Assembly: GCF_900095445.1 (NCBI RefSeq)
Contig: NZ_FMJL01000003.1
Span: forward strand, 1-64,000
DNA: 64,000 bases
Source of the DNA: Clostridium sp. N3C
GTDB taxonomy: Bacteria > Bacillota > Clostridia > Clostridiales > Clostridiaceae
Reading direction: 5' to 3'
Positions within the stretch are counted from its first letter, which is position 1, and every line of letters begins with the position of its first letter. Below, piece by piece: positions 46,922 through 56,594 of the stretch. The notes beneath the pieces were generated by a model. The model ran no database searches. It had not been told where the DNA came from and worked only from the letters and a program-made list of their open reading frames with translations. A program made the position numbers and the translations under genes.

Positions 46922-49555
46922 ATGGAAAAGTTGTTAATCTTAGATGGGCACAGTTTAATGAATAGAGCTTTTTATGCATTACCACCTCTTACAAATTCAG
47001 AGGGTTTACATACAAATGCTATTTATGGATTTACAAATATGTTATTAAAAATTAAAGAGGAAATAGGGCCAGATTATATCGTTGCTACTTTTGATAGAAA
47101 GGCTCCAACCTTTAGACATAAGGAGTACACAGAATATAAGGCTGGAAGAAAAAAGATGCCTCAAGAGCTTCATGAGCAGTTTGAACCTCTCAAGGAACTT
47201 TTAAAAATGATGAGTATTAATATTTTTGAGATAGATGGTTTTGAAGCAGATGACCTTATAGGAACCCTTTCAAAATTTGCAGAGGATAAAGGCATGGAGG
47301 TTTATATATTAACAGGGGATAGAGATGCTCTTCAATTAGCCAGTGATAATACTAAAGTTATTATTACTAAAAAGGGTATAACAGAAAAAGAAATTTATGA
47401 TAAAAATAAGATGATAGAAGTATATGGAGTTACACCAAGCCAGTTTATAGATGTAAAGGGCTTAATGGGTGATGCTTCAGATAATATACCCGGTGTTCCT
47501 GGAATTGGTGAAAAGACTGCTTACAAGTTAATTCAGGAATATGGAAGCATAGAAAATTTGCTAGACAATATAGAGAATATTACTAGAAAAAAATTAAAAG
47601 AAACCTTAATAGAAAATAGGGAAAGTGCGATTTTTAGTAAAAAACTTGCTACCATTATAAGAGATGTTCCTATAGAAATTGATTTGGATGATATTAAGTC
47701 TAAGAATAGCTTTGATTTAGAAGGAATTAGAAAGTTCTTCTTTAAAATGCAATTTAAGTCCTTGCTGGATAAATTTCCTGCTGAAAATTCAGATGCTGAA
47801 AGTAGTCTTGAAGATGATTTAGAGTGTAACTATGAAATTATCAGTGAGATAGAAGAGCTTAAAAAGCTTACGGAAAAGTTAGATGGTTATAAAGGAATCT
47901 TATACATAACACCCTATATAGAAAATGAAACTGTTTATGGCAAGCTTCAAATGAATTACTTTATCTTAACTACAGATGAAAAGGAAAACTATGTTGTTGA
48001 AGTAAAGAAGCTTATTGAGTCTAATAGGGAAGAAATGGTGGGTTTATTATCTAGAATTTTTTCAGAGTCTTCATTAAAAAAAGTAGGTTATGACATGAAA
48101 AACTCTTATACTGCTTTGAAAAAGCTAGGAGTTGAAGTGGAAGGATTAGATTTTGATATAAAGCTGGCGGCTTATATTATAGATTCATCAAAAGGGGATT
48201 ATCCTTTAATAGATTTAATTAGAGAGTATATAGGTAAGGATGTAAAGGGTGCAGGATTAGAATATGAAGTAAAACAAAATATGTACCTATCAGAGCTTTA
48301 TAGTAAGATGGCAGAAAAAATAAAGGAATTTGAAATGGAAAAGCTCTATTATGATATTGAGCTTCCTTTATCAAGGGTGTTAGCTAGTATGGAGGCTAAT
48401 GGTTTTAAGGTAAGCTATGATATGCTAGAAGAACTTTCTGTAAAGTTTAAATCAGAAATAGAAAGTACACAAAAGAAAATATATGAGTTAGCGGATGAGG
48501 AATTTAATATAAATTCTCCTAAACAGCTTGGGAAAATTTTATTTGAAAAATTAGATTTGCCTGTAATAAAAAAGACAAAAACTGGATATTCCACCAATGC
48601 TGAAGTTTTAGAGGAGCTTTCTGACAAACATCCAATAGTGGAGAAGATTCTATACTACAGGCAGATAGCAAAAATATATTCTACTTATGTGGAAGGTTTA
48701 AAAAATGTTTTAGAAGAGGATGGAAGAATACATTCAAACTTCAACCAGACAGTGACTACCACAGGAAGACTTTCTAGTACGGAACCTAATCTGCAAAATA
48801 TACCTATAAAGTATGAAATGGGTAAAGAGATTAGGAAAGTTTTTCAACCTAATGATGAAAATTGTGTTATTCTTTCAGCGGATTACTCTCAAATTGAACT
48901 TAGAGTTCTTGCACATATGTGTCAAGATGAAAATCTAATTGCAGCCTTTTTAGGACATAAAGATTTCCATACAAAAACCGCATCATACGTGTTTAAGGTT
49001 CCGATAGATGAAGTAACATCATTAATGAGAAGCAGGGCTAAGGCTGTTAATTTTGGTATAGTTTATGGAATAAGTGATTTTAGCTTAGCGAAGGATTTGA
49101 AAATAAGCAAGAAAGAAGCAAAAAGTTATATGGATACCTATTTTGAAAGTTATCCAGGAGTAAAAAGATATATGAATTCTGTAATTGAAGAGGCTCAAAA
49201 GAAGGGGTATGTTACCACTATTCTTAACAGAAGAAGATATGTGCCGGAGGTTAATGCTACTAACAAGATTACTAAGGCACTAGGAGAAAGATTAGCCATG
49301 AATGCTCCTATACAAGGTAGCGCAGCGGATATAATTAAGCTTGCCATGGTTAATGTGTACAACAAGCTCAAGGAAGGAAACTACAAGTCTACTTTAATTC
49401 TTCAAGTTCATGACGAACTTATATTAAATGTATATAAGGATGAAGAAGAAGAAATAAAGGAACTGGTTAGAAAAGAAATGGAAGGTGTATTAAAATTATC
49501 GGTACCTTTGGAAGTTGATATAAGCGTTGGAGCTACTTGGTACGATGCAAAATAA
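46922..49555 (+). CDS. polA: DNA polymerase I
   Basis: Repair and Okazaki-fragment processing polymerase, 877 aa. The N-terminal 5'-3' exonuclease domain (to about residue 290: LLILDGHSLMNRAFYA, FEADDLIGT, GDASDNIPGVPGIGEKTA) and the family A polymerase domain (SADYSQIELRVLAH, RSRAKAVNFGIVYGIS, LQVHDELI) are intact. The middle 3'-5' exonuclease-like domain lacks the DxE catalytic motif (ILYITPYIENETVYGKLQ), so proofreading is absent, as in Bacillus. ATG 46922 is chosen because the GGAGG site is too near to 46916. Confidence 0.96.
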   Translation: MEKLLILDGHSLMNRAFYALPPLTNSEGLHTNAIYGFTNMLLKIKEEIGPDYIVATFDRKAPTFRHKEYTEYKAGRKKMPQELHEQFEPLKELLKMMSINIFEIDGFEADDLIGTLSKFAEDKGMEVYILTGDRDALQLASDNTKVIITKKGITEKEIYDKNKMIEVYGVTPSQFIDVKGLMGDASDNIPGVPGIGEKTAYKLIQEYGSIENLLDNIENITRKKLKETLIENRESAIFSKKLATIIRDVPIEIDLDDIKSKNSFDLEGIRKFFFKMQFKSLLDKFPAENSDAESSLEDDLECNYEIISEIEELKKLTEKLDGYKGILYITPYIENETVYGKLQMNYFILTTDEKENYVVEVKKLIESNREEMVGLLSRIFSESSLKKVGYDMKNSYTALKKLGVEVEGLDFDIKLAAYIIDSSKGDYPLIDLIREYIGKDVKGAGLEYEVKQNMYLSELYSKMAEKIKEFEMEKLYYDIELPLSRVLASMEANGFKVSYDMLEELSVKFKSEIESTQKKIYELADEEFNINSPKQLGKILFEKLDLPVIKKTKTGYSTNAEVLEELSDKHPIVEKILYYRQIAKIYSTYVEGLKNVLEEDGRIHSNFNQTVTTTGRLSSTEPNLQNIPIKYEMGKEIRKVFQPNDENCVILSADYSQIELRVLAHMCQDENLIAAFLGHKDFHTKTASYVFKVPIDEVTSLMRSRAKAVNFGIVYGISDFSLAKDLKISKKEAKSYMDTYFESYPGVKRYMNSVIEEAQKKGYVTTILNRRRYVPEVNATNKITKALGERLAMNAPIQGSAADIIKLAMVNVYNKLKEGNYKSTLILQVHDELILNVYKDEEEEIKELVRKEMEGVLKLSVPLEVDISVGATWYDAK

Positions 49556-49608
49556 GATCTTTCAATGAAATTTAAAGTGAAAGACCTAAGCTAGAAAGGG
49601 TGAATGAA

Positions 49609-50211
49609 TTGATTAAAATAGGTCTTACCGGAGGAATTGCATCAGGAAAAAGCACAGTATCTAAGGCTTTTACCGAGCTTGGAATCAACGTTATCGATGC
49701 AGATGTAATAGCTAGAGAAGTGCTTATTTTATATCCTGAACTTCTTGAGAAAATAAGAAGTACTTTTGGAGATCATTTCTTTAAAGAAGACGGCAGTTTA
49801 GATAGAAAAGCTTTAGGTAACTACATTTTTAAATATAGCAGCGAAAGATTAAAGTTAGATAATATAATGCTGCCACCAATTAAAGAAGAAATTTTTAAAA
49901 GGATTGATGAACTTGAAAAGTCCGGCATAAAAATATGTATTGTAGATGCTGCAACTTTGATTGAGCAAGGGATACATAAGCAGATGGACATGAATATTTT
50001 AGTTTGGGTTGAAAAGAACACCCAAATTGAAAGATTAAGAAAAAGAGATAATATTAGTTTAGAACAGGCTATGAATAGAATTAATTCACAAATGAGCTTG
50101 GAAGAAAAAAAGAAGTACGTTGATTTTATCATAGATAATGATAAAGATTTAAAGTACATGAGGGAACAGGTAGAAGAAATTATGAATGTTATTAAAGTTT
50201 ATATAAAGTAG
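49609..50211 (+). CDS. coaE: Dephospho-CoA kinase
   Basis: Last step of coenzyme A synthesis: phosphorylates the 3'-hydroxyl of dephospho-CoA. About 200 aa, with Walker A GLTGGIASGKS, then NVIDADVIAREVL and the lid region VEKNTQIERLRKRD. A GTG at 49600 is also in frame but abuts the AAAGGG site; TTG 49609 has better spacing. It follows polA, an arrangement common in Firmicutes (polA-mutM-coaE), but mutM is missing here. Confidence 0.92.
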   Translation: MIKIGLTGGIASGKSTVSKAFTELGINVIDADVIAREVLILYPELLEKIRSTFGDHFFKEDGSLDRKALGNYIFKYSSERLKLDNIMLPPIKEEIFKRIDELEKSGIKICIVDAATLIEQGIHKQMDMNILVWVEKNTQIERLRKRDNISLEQAMNRINSQMSLEEKKKYVDFIIDNDKDLKYMREQVEEIMNVIKVYIK

Positions 50212-50228
50212 TCTGACTGAGGTATAAA

Positions 50229-50804
50229 ATGAAAAAAAGAAAAAGAAAAGTAAGTTCAAGTATATTTGTAATTTTAGTTTTGGCTGCTCTATTTGTAGCT
50301 GCAAGAAGGATGGCCTATATACTGTATCCATTAAAATATGAGGAGTATATAAAGAAATATGCTAATCAGTATAATATTGATCCATATGTAGTGGCGGCAA
50401 TGATTAAAACAGAGAGTAATTTTAATGTAGAGGCGAATTCTCATAAAGATGCTAGAGGGCTTATGCAAATAACAGGTGAAACCGGTAAGTGGATAGCTAG
50501 TAAAATGAAAATTGAAAACTATGAAGAAAAAATGTTATATGATCCAGAAACAAATATAAAGATGGGGTGCTGGTATATAAATAACCTCAGAGAAGAGTTT
50601 GGTGATAACTTAGATTTAATACTAGCATCTTATAATGCTGGAAGAGGTAGAGTTAACAATTGGTTAGAGAATAAGCAGTATTCTCTTGATGGGAAGAAAC
50701 TAGACTATATACCTTATGAAGAAACGAATAAGTATGTAAAAAAGATTGAAGCAAATTATAACATATATAAGTTTTTGTATAAGAATAAATTGAATATCTC
50801 ATAG
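50229..50804 (+). CDS. Lytic transglycosylase (SLT domain)
   Basis: Cleaves the glycan strands of peptidoglycan. The 191-aa protein has one N-terminal membrane anchor (about residues 10-29) and an extracytoplasmic SLT domain with the catalytic Glu62 in AAMIKTESNFN, then ARGLMQITGETGKW and NLDLILASYNAGRGRVNNW. It starts 17 bp after coaE and is in the same transcript, an arrangement common in clostridia. Confidence 0.93.
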   Translation: MKKRKRKVSSSIFVILVLAALFVAARRMAYILYPLKYEEYIKKYANQYNIDPYVVAAMIKTESNFNVEANSHKDARGLMQITGETGKWIASKMKIENYEEKMLYDPETNIKMGCWYINNLREEFGDNLDLILASYNAGRGRVNNWLENKQYSLDGKKLDYIPYEETNKYVKKIEANYNIYKFLYKNKLNIS

Positions 50805-50885
50805 AATATTTGATGTAATTAAGTGATTATTAAATAAAAAAAGTTTACCGTTACTTAATGTAAAAATATATGGCTATCTTTTATT

Positions 50886-50928
50886 AAATGTTGATGGACT
50901 GAAAATACTTTTCCATCAACATTTTATT
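50886..50928 (+). terminator. Terminator of the polA-coaE-SLT unit
   Basis: Perfect 13-bp stem with a 12-14 nt loop and a T-rich tail. Confidence 0.8.
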
Positions 50929-51012
50929 ATCAAAACATATTTAGAAGTTTTAATTTGAAATTTTATTCATCAACACCTTTTTAACACAAAGGAATATATC
51001 ATAATTTACCTA

Positions 51013-51041
51013 TTGACGTTTAAAAAAAACCGTAGTAGAAT
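51013..51041 (+). promoter_or_regulatory. Promoter of tRNA-Leu(GAG)
   Basis: TTGACG-N17-TAGAAT, about 50 bp upstream of the mature 5' end. Confidence 0.75.
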
Positions 51042-51099
51042 GGTACTTGTTAGAGGGCAGTGTAATAAGTTGAAGAACTTTCACTGTAACTAAGAATAT

Positions 51100-51182
51100 G
51101 CGAGAGTGGCGGAATCGGCAGACGCGCACGTTTGAGGGGCGTGTGGGAGACCGTACGGGTTCAAGTCCCGTCTCTCGCACCA
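51100..51182 (+). tRNA. tRNA-Leu (anticodon GAG)
   Basis: The acceptor GCGAGAG pairs with CTCTCGC, followed by discriminator A and an encoded CCA. The anticodon stem CACGT/GCGTG encloses TTGAGGG, giving anticodon GAG (codons CUC/CUU). There is a long variable arm, and the T arm is ACGGG-TTCAAGT-CCCGT. It differs from the other tRNA-Leu in the window by encoding CCA. Confidence 0.97.
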
Positions 51183-51528
51183 AATTCTGAAATATACGTT
51201 AAGCTCTTATTTTGAACCTACATTAAAGAAACGGGAGTCCAATATCCTGATGTTGATATGTACCATCTTATGAGACTTTATTACGGCATTGAAGGCGATA
51301 GAGACATCTATGAGGACACCCACCTATCGAGAGATAGGTGTCAAAATTGGAGTACCGGTATTTTGGATATAACTAAGATTATTGGAGAGGGTAAAACCTC
51401 TCTTTTTGCTTTTTTGATAAAAGTATCGTATATGAAATCAAAAGGTTAATTGAAAAATAGATTTAAAAGAGCAGGAAAAATCATTATTTGCGTAGAAATA
51501 TTATTTATAAAAGTGAGGTGATATTATA
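51183..51528 (+). other. Intergenic region with possible gene remnant and hairpins
   Basis: A reading frame runs from about 51230 to 51449 (ETGVQYPDVDMYHLMRLYYGIEG near its start). Only the part before the hairpin looks protein-like, so it may be the tail of a lost gene. Inside it is a perfect 8-bp stem CACCTATC / GATAGGTG with a GAGA tetraloop (51321-51340). A terminator (51385-51415) follows. Confidence 0.4.
51385..51415 (+). terminator. Terminator downstream of tRNA-Leu(GAG)
   Basis: GAGAGG-GTAAAA-CCTCTC followed by TTTTTGCTTTTTT. Confidence 0.75.
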
Positions 51529-52050
51529 ATGTTTGATATTGAATTGCTTATAGATGATATAAGATTGAGTAGTGTGGAAAAAGAAGATGTGCAAATAATA
51601 AAGGATTGGATGCAGGAAGAGATGAATTCGAAGAACAGTGAATTGTGGACAGATATATCGGAGCTTGATGATAGATTTTTGGAATATTATATGAGCGAAA
51701 ATGAATTCTTTTTAAAAGTTATTAAGAATAACAAGCTTGTTGGTATACTTAAAGGTAGAGTAGAATTTAAAAAACCTAATGATGTTTTTATAGGGTGTTT
51801 TATATTAGATTGTAATCTTAGGGGAGAAGGCTTAGGTAGTAGAATTTTATTAGAAACAATTAAGTATTTTGAAAAGAATTTTGGTATATATAATTTTTAT
51901 ACTAGTATTATAGATGGAAGCAAGGAAGCTATTAAGTTCTGGACAAAAAACAGCTTTGTGTTGCATAGAATCTCGAGGAACTTTTTTAATATTAAGGGAA
52001 AAGAAAGAGATATGTTAATATTTAAGCGACTAGAAAAAAGTCAATGCTAA
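51529..52050 (+). CDS. GNAT family N-acetyltransferase
   Basis: Acetyl-CoA-dependent acetyltransferase of the GNAT fold, 173 aa. The acetyl-CoA-binding motif A is visible as CFILDCNLRGEGLGSRILLETI (Arg/Gly pattern RxxGxG), followed by KEAIKFWTKNSFVLHRIS, similar to the RimJ/RimL branch. GTGAGGTG precedes the ATG. A terminator follows, so it stands alone. Substrate unknown. Confidence 0.8.
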   Translation: MFDIELLIDDIRLSSVEKEDVQIIKDWMQEEMNSKNSELWTDISELDDRFLEYYMSENEFFLKVIKNNKLVGILKGRVEFKKPNDVFIGCFILDCNLRGEGLGSRILLETIKYFEKNFGIYNFYTSIIDGSKEAIKFWTKNSFVLHRISRNFFNIKGKERDMLIFKRLEKSQC

Positions 52051-52073
52051 TAATTTTAAAAAAAGCTTCAATG

Positions 52074-52099
52074 CCCGACAAAGGATGTCGGGTTTTTTG
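52074..52099 (+). terminator. Terminator of the GNAT gene
   Basis: CCCGACA-AAGGA-TGTCGGG followed by six T. Confidence 0.9.
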
Positions 52100-52221
52100 T
52101 GACATATGAATACCAGATATTTAATATTATGTATGGAGATGTATTTTTTAAAACAATAGGTTCAATTTATTTCTAAGATATTTTGAAATTGTTATTTTAA
52201 GAGATTAAGTGAGGTGATAAA

Positions 52222-52938
52222 ATGAAATACACAAGATACGATTATAGAAGGAAAAAAGGAGATAAGATGTCTTTTGTAGTTATGTTATTAAGCATAGTTT
52301 TAGCAGCTGTACTTATTGGCACCCTACTATCTAATATGTTTCTAAAGAGTGGTAATAAGACAAATTCTCAAACTAGTGGAGGAGAAGCAAATACTCAACA
52401 GAAAAGGGATAAAACCAGTTCCAATAGTTATAATTTTATATTAGTCCAAGCTGGTTATTACGGAGTTGAAAATAATGCTAAGATGCAAAAGGAAAGTCTC
52501 AAGGCTGTGGGTGTACCCTTTATGGTGGAAGAAGAAGGAAAGTTCAGGGTATTTGTGGGTATATTTATGGAATCAGAATATGATAGTGTAAAGAATAAAT
52601 TGGATCTGCAAAGTATACCAAATTCAAAGGTTACTTATGTGGTAGATACTAGTGAAAAGTTTAATAATTTTTTAGTGGAGATAATAAAGGGGCATTTGCA
52701 GATACTAAATGCATTAAGTCAAAGTAATGCTGCATCAGTGAAGACAGAGGAATATAAAAACTGGTTTGAAAAAGAAGCAGCAAAATTAGAAAAGAATGGT
52801 GAAAAAAATAATTTGATTGAAGAATATAAAGCTTATATTAACTCATTACCGGAAGAAATTGATAATAGTAAGGTAGAAGAAGGTTATTTATTTATATATA
52901 AAGTAATCTTGAAAATAGGGACAAAAAAAGCAAGTTAA
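52222..52938 (+). CDS. SPOR-domain-like membrane protein
   Basis: The 238-aa protein has a short basic cytoplasmic N-terminus, one membrane segment (about residues 17-35) and an extracytoplasmic region. A low-complexity Ser/Thr/Gln linker leads to a SPOR-like repeat: FILVQAGYYGVENNAKMQKESLKAVGVPFMVEEEGKFRVFVGIF. SPOR domains bind denuded glycan at division or spore septa. The C-terminal helical part is not recognised. AGTGAGGTG precedes the ATG. Confidence 0.8.
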   Translation: MKYTRYDYRRKKGDKMSFVVMLLSIVLAAVLIGTLLSNMFLKSGNKTNSQTSGGEANTQQKRDKTSSNSYNFILVQAGYYGVENNAKMQKESLKAVGVPFMVEEEGKFRVFVGIFMESEYDSVKNKLDLQSIPNSKVTYVVDTSEKFNNFLVEIIKGHLQILNALSQSNAASVKTEEYKNWFEKEAAKLEKNGEKNNLIEEYKAYINSLPEEIDNSKVEEGYLFIYKVILKIGTKKAS

Positions 52939-52968
52939 GCGTTGCATTAAGCAGCGCTTTTTTAATAA
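52936..52968 (+). terminator. Terminator of the SPOR gene
   Basis: AAGCGTTGC-ATTAA-GCAGCGCTT (one G-T pair) followed by TTTTT. Confidence 0.88.
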
Positions 52969-53150
52969 AATTTTATTGTGAATTTTTTGTTTAACTGTAC
53001 AAACATACTTGTTTATACTTTTATTAAATGATAAACTATAAAAGATGTAATATCAATGAGTAAACAAGTGAAATTTTTATGTCATAACCATAAAAAAGGT
53101 TGTTGACGACAAATTATAAATGCTTGATTATTCAATAGAGAGGGATGGAT

Positions 53151-53408
53151 TTGAAAGGTTCAGGGAAATCTACGGCTTTTTTTATTTTTTTCGTATTATT
53201 GGGAGCTCTTACCGGTAGTCTTTTAGGTGAAATGTTAGCCAATATTAGCGCACTAAATTTTATGAATCACGTATATACTATTGGTACAGCTTCGCCGGTA
53301 ACATTAAATTTAGGAGTTTTCGCTTTAAGCTTAGGAGTAAATTTAAAGTTAAATGTTATGTCTATAGTTGGTATAATTTTGGCAATAATACTATATAGAA
53401 AATACTAG
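53151..53408 (+). CDS. DUF4321 membrane protein, 85 aa
   Basis: Small membrane protein with two hydrophobic segments (about residues 7-27 and 65-83) and the intervening SPVTLNLGVFALSLGVNLKLN, which fits the DUF4321 family found before maf-radC-mreB in clostridia. I choose TTG 53151 because the GAGGG site directly abuts the ATG at 53145. First gene of the morphogenesis cluster. Function unknown. Confidence 0.75.
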   Translation: MKGSGKSTAFFIFFVLLGALTGSLLGEMLANISALNFMNHVYTIGTASPVTLNLGVFALSLGVNLKLNVMSIVGIILAIILYRKY

Positions 53409-53421
53409 GAAGTGATGAAAC

Positions 53422-53997
53422 ATGAAAATAATATTAGCCTCTGCTTCAGAAAGAAGGCAGGAGCTACTTACTAAGCTGGTAGACGACTTCTCTGTTATAG
53501 TAAGCGACTTTGATGAAAGCAGCATTGAATTTCAAGGAGACTATAGTAATTATGTCATCCAATTATCTAGAGGAAAAGCTTATGCAGCTGCACAAAAGAT
53601 TAAGGATGATGCTGTAATTATAGCCTGTGATACTATAGTTGCTTTAGATGGTGTTGTATTAGGTAAGCCAAAAGACGGAGAAGAGGCTATAGCTATGCTG
53701 AAAAAGCTTAGCGGTAGAACTCATGAAGTTTTTTCAGGATTAACAGTGTTAAATACTAATAATTCCCAATTAGTAAGTGATTATGCAAAGACAGAAGTAA
53801 CATTTTCTAAGTTAACTCAAGAGGAAATGGAAAGATATGTACATACTGGAGAACCTATGGATAAAGCCGGAGCATACGGTATACAGGGTTATGGCGGAGT
53901 TTTTGTAGAGAAGATTAATGGATGTTATTATAACGTTGTTGGTCTTCCTATAAATAAGCTTAAGAACATATTAAAGGGGATAGGGGTAAATCTGTAA
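53422..53997 (+). CDS. maf: Maf nucleotide pyrophosphatase
   Basis: House-cleaning nucleoside triphosphate pyrophosphatase (Maf/Ham1 fold) linked to septum formation, 191 aa. N-terminal IILASASERRQELL is the signature. IIACDTIVALDGVVLGKPKD holds the catalytic Asp, and GAYGIQGYGGVFVEKINGCYYNVVGLP is the C-terminal motif. AGGAAGTG precedes the ATG, and radC begins 13 bp after the stop. Confidence 0.95.
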   Translation: MKIILASASERRQELLTKLVDDFSVIVSDFDESSIEFQGDYSNYVIQLSRGKAYAAAQKIKDDAVIIACDTIVALDGVVLGKPKDGEEAIAMLKKLSGRTHEVFSGLTVLNTNNSQLVSDYAKTEVTFSKLTQEEMERYVHTGEPMDKAGAYGIQGYGGVFVEKINGCYYNVVGLPINKLKNILKGIGVNL

Positions 53998-54010
53998 AGG
54001 GAGTAGGTTT

Positions 54011-54697
54011 ATGGATAAAGCAATTAAGATTATGGATTTACCACTAAATGAAAGGCCTAGGGAAAGGTTATTTAGATACGGGCCTGAAAATCTCTCCAAT
54101 AGTGAATTGTTAGCAATAATATTAAGGAGTGGGAGCAAGGGAGAGAACATAATTGAGCTTTGTAACAGAATACTAATAGAGACAGGTGGGCTTAATGGCC
54201 TACTGACTTCTAATGCCCAGGATTTTATGAAGTTAAAAGGTATTAAGAAAGCTAAGGCTGCTCAACTTTTAGCATTAGCGGAAATTTCAAAGCGCTTTAG
54301 GTCTTATAAATCCGGTGAGGAGTACAGCGTAAACTCACCTTCAGCGGTGGCGGATTTGGTGATGGAGTCTATGAGAACTCTAAAGCAAGAGGTTTTGAGG
54401 ATTATTCTAGTTAATACAAAAAATAGAGTAATATTGATGAAAGATGTTTTTGTAGGTAGTCTTAATACTTCTATAGTACATCCTAGGGAAGTTTTTATAG
54501 AAGCTATAAAGCGAAATGCCGCTTCTATAATAATATGTCACAATCATCCTTCTGGAGATCCTACACCAAGCAATGAAGATGTAAATATAACCCACAGATT
54601 GACAGAATGTGGTAAGTTAATAGGTATACAAATTTTGGATCATATCATAATAGGTAATGGTTCTTATATAAGTATGAAAGAAAAAGGAATATTGTAA
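54011..54697 (+). CDS. radC: RadC family JAB/MPN protein
   Basis: The 228-aa protein has an N-terminal helix-hairpin-helix region ([25 protein letters not shown]) and a C-terminal JAMM metalloprotease-like domain with [14 protein letters not shown]. Despite its name the biochemical role is unsettled. It lies between maf and mreB, as in Bacillus. Confidence 0.94.
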   Translation: MDKAIKIMDLPLNERPRERLFRYGPENLSNSELLAIILRSGSKGENIIELCNRILIETGGLNGLLTSNAQDFMKLKGIKKAKAAQLLALAEISKRFRSYKSGEEYSVNSPSAVADLVMESMRTLKQEVLRIILVNTKNRVILMKDVFVGSLNTSIVHPREVFIEAIKRNAASIIICHNHPSGDPTPSNEDVNITHRLTECGKLIGIQILDHIIIGNGSYISMKEKGIL

Positions 54698-54714
54698 TTG
54701 AAAGGAGAACGACA

Positions 54715-55728
54715 ATGGGATTATTTTCAATTTCTAGAGATATGGGAATAGATTTAGGTACAGCAAATACTTTGGTATATGTTAAAGGAAAGGGGATCTT
54801 ACTTAGAGAACCTTCTGTTGTAGCTATAAATAGTATTAACAAGAAGGTTTTAGCAGTAGGAGAAGAAGCAAAAAAGATGATAGGTAGAACTCCTGGAAAT
54901 ATTGTGGCTATAAGACCAATGAAAGATGGAGTTATTGCAGATTTCGATATCACTCAAATTATGTTGAAAAAGTTTATTAGTAAAGTAATAGGTAGAAATA
55001 CTTTTGCTAGTCCAAGAATTATTGTATGCTTCCCTTCAGGGGTTACTGAGGTTGAAAAAAGAGCCATAGATGAAGCTGCAAAACAGGCAGGGGCTAAGGA
55101 AGTGGTCCTAATGGAGGAACCAATGGCAGCTGCTATAGGAGCGGGTCTTCCTGTAGATGAACCAACGGGAAGTATGATAGTTGATATTGGTGGTGGTACT
55201 ACTGAAGTTGCTGTTATTTCTCTTGAAGGTATTGTTACAAGTAAGTCTTTAAGAGTAGCAGGAGATGATTTAGATCAGGCTATAATTAATTATATTAAAA
55301 AAGAGTATAATCTGATGATTGGAGAAAGAACAGCGGAAACAGTAAAGATGGAATTAGGATCTGCCTATGATACAGGAGAAGAAGAAAAAACAATGGATAT
55401 AAAGGGAAGAGATCTAGTTTCAGGTCTTCCAAAAACTATAACTATTACTGAATCTCAAATCAGAAGTGCATTAAAAGAAACCATTGCTTCAATTATAGAT
55501 GCTATTAAAACAACCTTGGAAAAAACACCACCAGAATTAGCTGCAGATATAATGGAAAAGGGTATTATGCTCGCTGGTGGAGGAGCCTTATTAAGAGGTC
55601 TTGATAAGTTGATAAATTCAGAAACCCATATGCCTGTACACATAGCTGAGTCTCCATTGGATTGTGTAGCCTTAGGTGCTGGTAAAGCTCTAGAGTACTT
55701 TGACAGAATAAGCAAGAAGAGAGGATAA
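54715..55728 (+). CDS. mreB: Rod shape-determining protein MreB
   Basis: Actin homologue that organises lateral wall synthesis on the inner membrane face, 337 aa. The nucleotide-binding motifs are [39 protein letters not shown] and [17 protein letters not shown]. The N-terminal GLFSISRD resembles the amphipathic start of other MreB proteins. GAAAGGAG precedes the ATG. It begins the mreBCD-PBP2 block. Confidence 0.97.
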   Translation: MGLFSISRDMGIDLGTANTLVYVKGKGILLREPSVVAINSINKKVLAVGEEAKKMIGRTPGNIVAIRPMKDGVIADFDITQIMLKKFISKVIGRNTFASPRIIVCFPSGVTEVEKRAIDEAAKQAGAKEVVLMEEPMAAAIGAGLPVDEPTGSMIVDIGGGTTEVAVISLEGIVTSKSLRVAGDDLDQAIINYIKKEYNLMIGERTAETVKMELGSAYDTGEEEKTMDIKGRDLVSGLPKTITITESQIRSALKETIASIIDAIKTTLEKTPPELAADIMEKGIMLAGGGALLRGLDKLINSETHMPVHIAESPLDCVALGAGKALEYFDRISKKRG

Positions 55729-55730
55729 AA

Positions 55731-56594
55731 ATGAAGTTTTTAAAAAATAAACTGGCAGTAGTAGTTGTAATACTGTCAGTTACGTTTTTAGTACTTATAG
55801 CTGCTAGTGTTAAAAGAGAAAATAAAACAATATTGGAAAATGGAGCAGGGTCTGTACTAAACAGCATCCAAGGTTTTTTTTATAGCATTAATGATAATAT
55901 TAATAGCTTTTTTAGCTTTATTTTTAACTTTAAAGAAATAAAAAATGAAAATGAAGCCCTTAGAGAAAGAAATGCTGAGCTGGAAGAAAAAGCACTCATG
56001 TATGATGTGGTAAAAAGTGAAAATGAAAGATTGGCAAAAATTTTAGATTATACAAAGAGAAATAATCAGTATGATTATGTTGTAAGTGAAATTTTAAGTG
56101 TTAGTGGTAATAATGTACTAGATGGATATGTTATAGATAAGGGTATTAAGGATGGTGTAATTAAAGGAAGAGTTGTAGCTACAGCTCAGGGACTAGTTGG
56201 TCAAGTTACAGTAGCCAGTGATACTTGGTCCATTGTACAAAGTATATCCAATGAAAATATAGGAGTAGGAGCTAAAGATCAAAATACTGGTGACACAGGT
56301 ATATTGAGAGGGTATAAAGATGGAAATCAGGATGTATTAGCCATACTTGATTTTATTTCTATGGATTCTCAAATTAAAGTGGGAGATGTTATTGTTACAT
56401 CTGGTGATGGTTATATTTATCCAAAGGGCATAAGAATCGGTGAAGTCATTGAGGTGCAGGAAGACAAATCTAGGGTTATGAAAACGGCCATAGTAAAGCC
56501 TTATGTTGATTTAAACCGATTAGAAGAGGTTTTTGTGATTCTTCCTAAAGATAGGTCCGCTGAAAAGTATATAGGGGAGGAATTACAACAATGA
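55731..56594 (+). CDS. mreC: Rod shape-determining protein MreC
   Basis: Bitopic membrane protein linking MreB with the wall enzymes, 287 aa. It has one N-terminal membrane segment (about residues 8-25), a coiled coil (residues 65-105; FKEIKNENEALRERNAEL) and an extracytoplasmic beta domain (GRVVATAQGLVGQVTVASDT, GDVIVTSGDGYIYPKGIRIG). It starts two bases after mreB and overlaps mreD by 4 bp. Confidence 0.95.
   Translation: MKFLKNKLAVVVVILSVTFLVLIAASVKRENKTILENGAGSVLNSIQGFFYSINDNINSFFSFIFNFKEIKNENEALRERNAELEEKALMYDVVKSENERLAKILDYTKRNNQYDYVVSEILSVSGNNVLDGYVIDKGIKDGVIKGRVVATAQGLVGQVTVASDTWSIVQSISNENIGVGAKDQNTGDTGILRGYKDGNQDVLAILDFISMDSQIKVGDVIVTSGDGYIYPKGIRIGEVIEVQEDKSRVMKTAIVKPYVDLNRLEEVFVILPKDRSAEKYIGEELQQ

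Larger units (their letters stand above)
50805..51099 (+). other. Intergenic region with terminator and tRNA promoter
   Basis: A terminator hairpin (50886-50928; AAATGTTGATGGA / TCCATCAACATTT, then TTATT) closes the polA-coaE-SLT unit. A strong promoter for the tRNA follows: TTGACG (51013-51018), 17-nt spacer, TAGAAT (51036-51041). The remainder shows no reading frame or structure I can support. Confidence 0.7.

Noticed and set aside
51258-51449. 63-codon open frame after tRNA-Leu(GAG) as a real gene
   Set aside because: No ribosome binding site, and it runs through a hairpin and a terminator; at best the start is part of a remnant.
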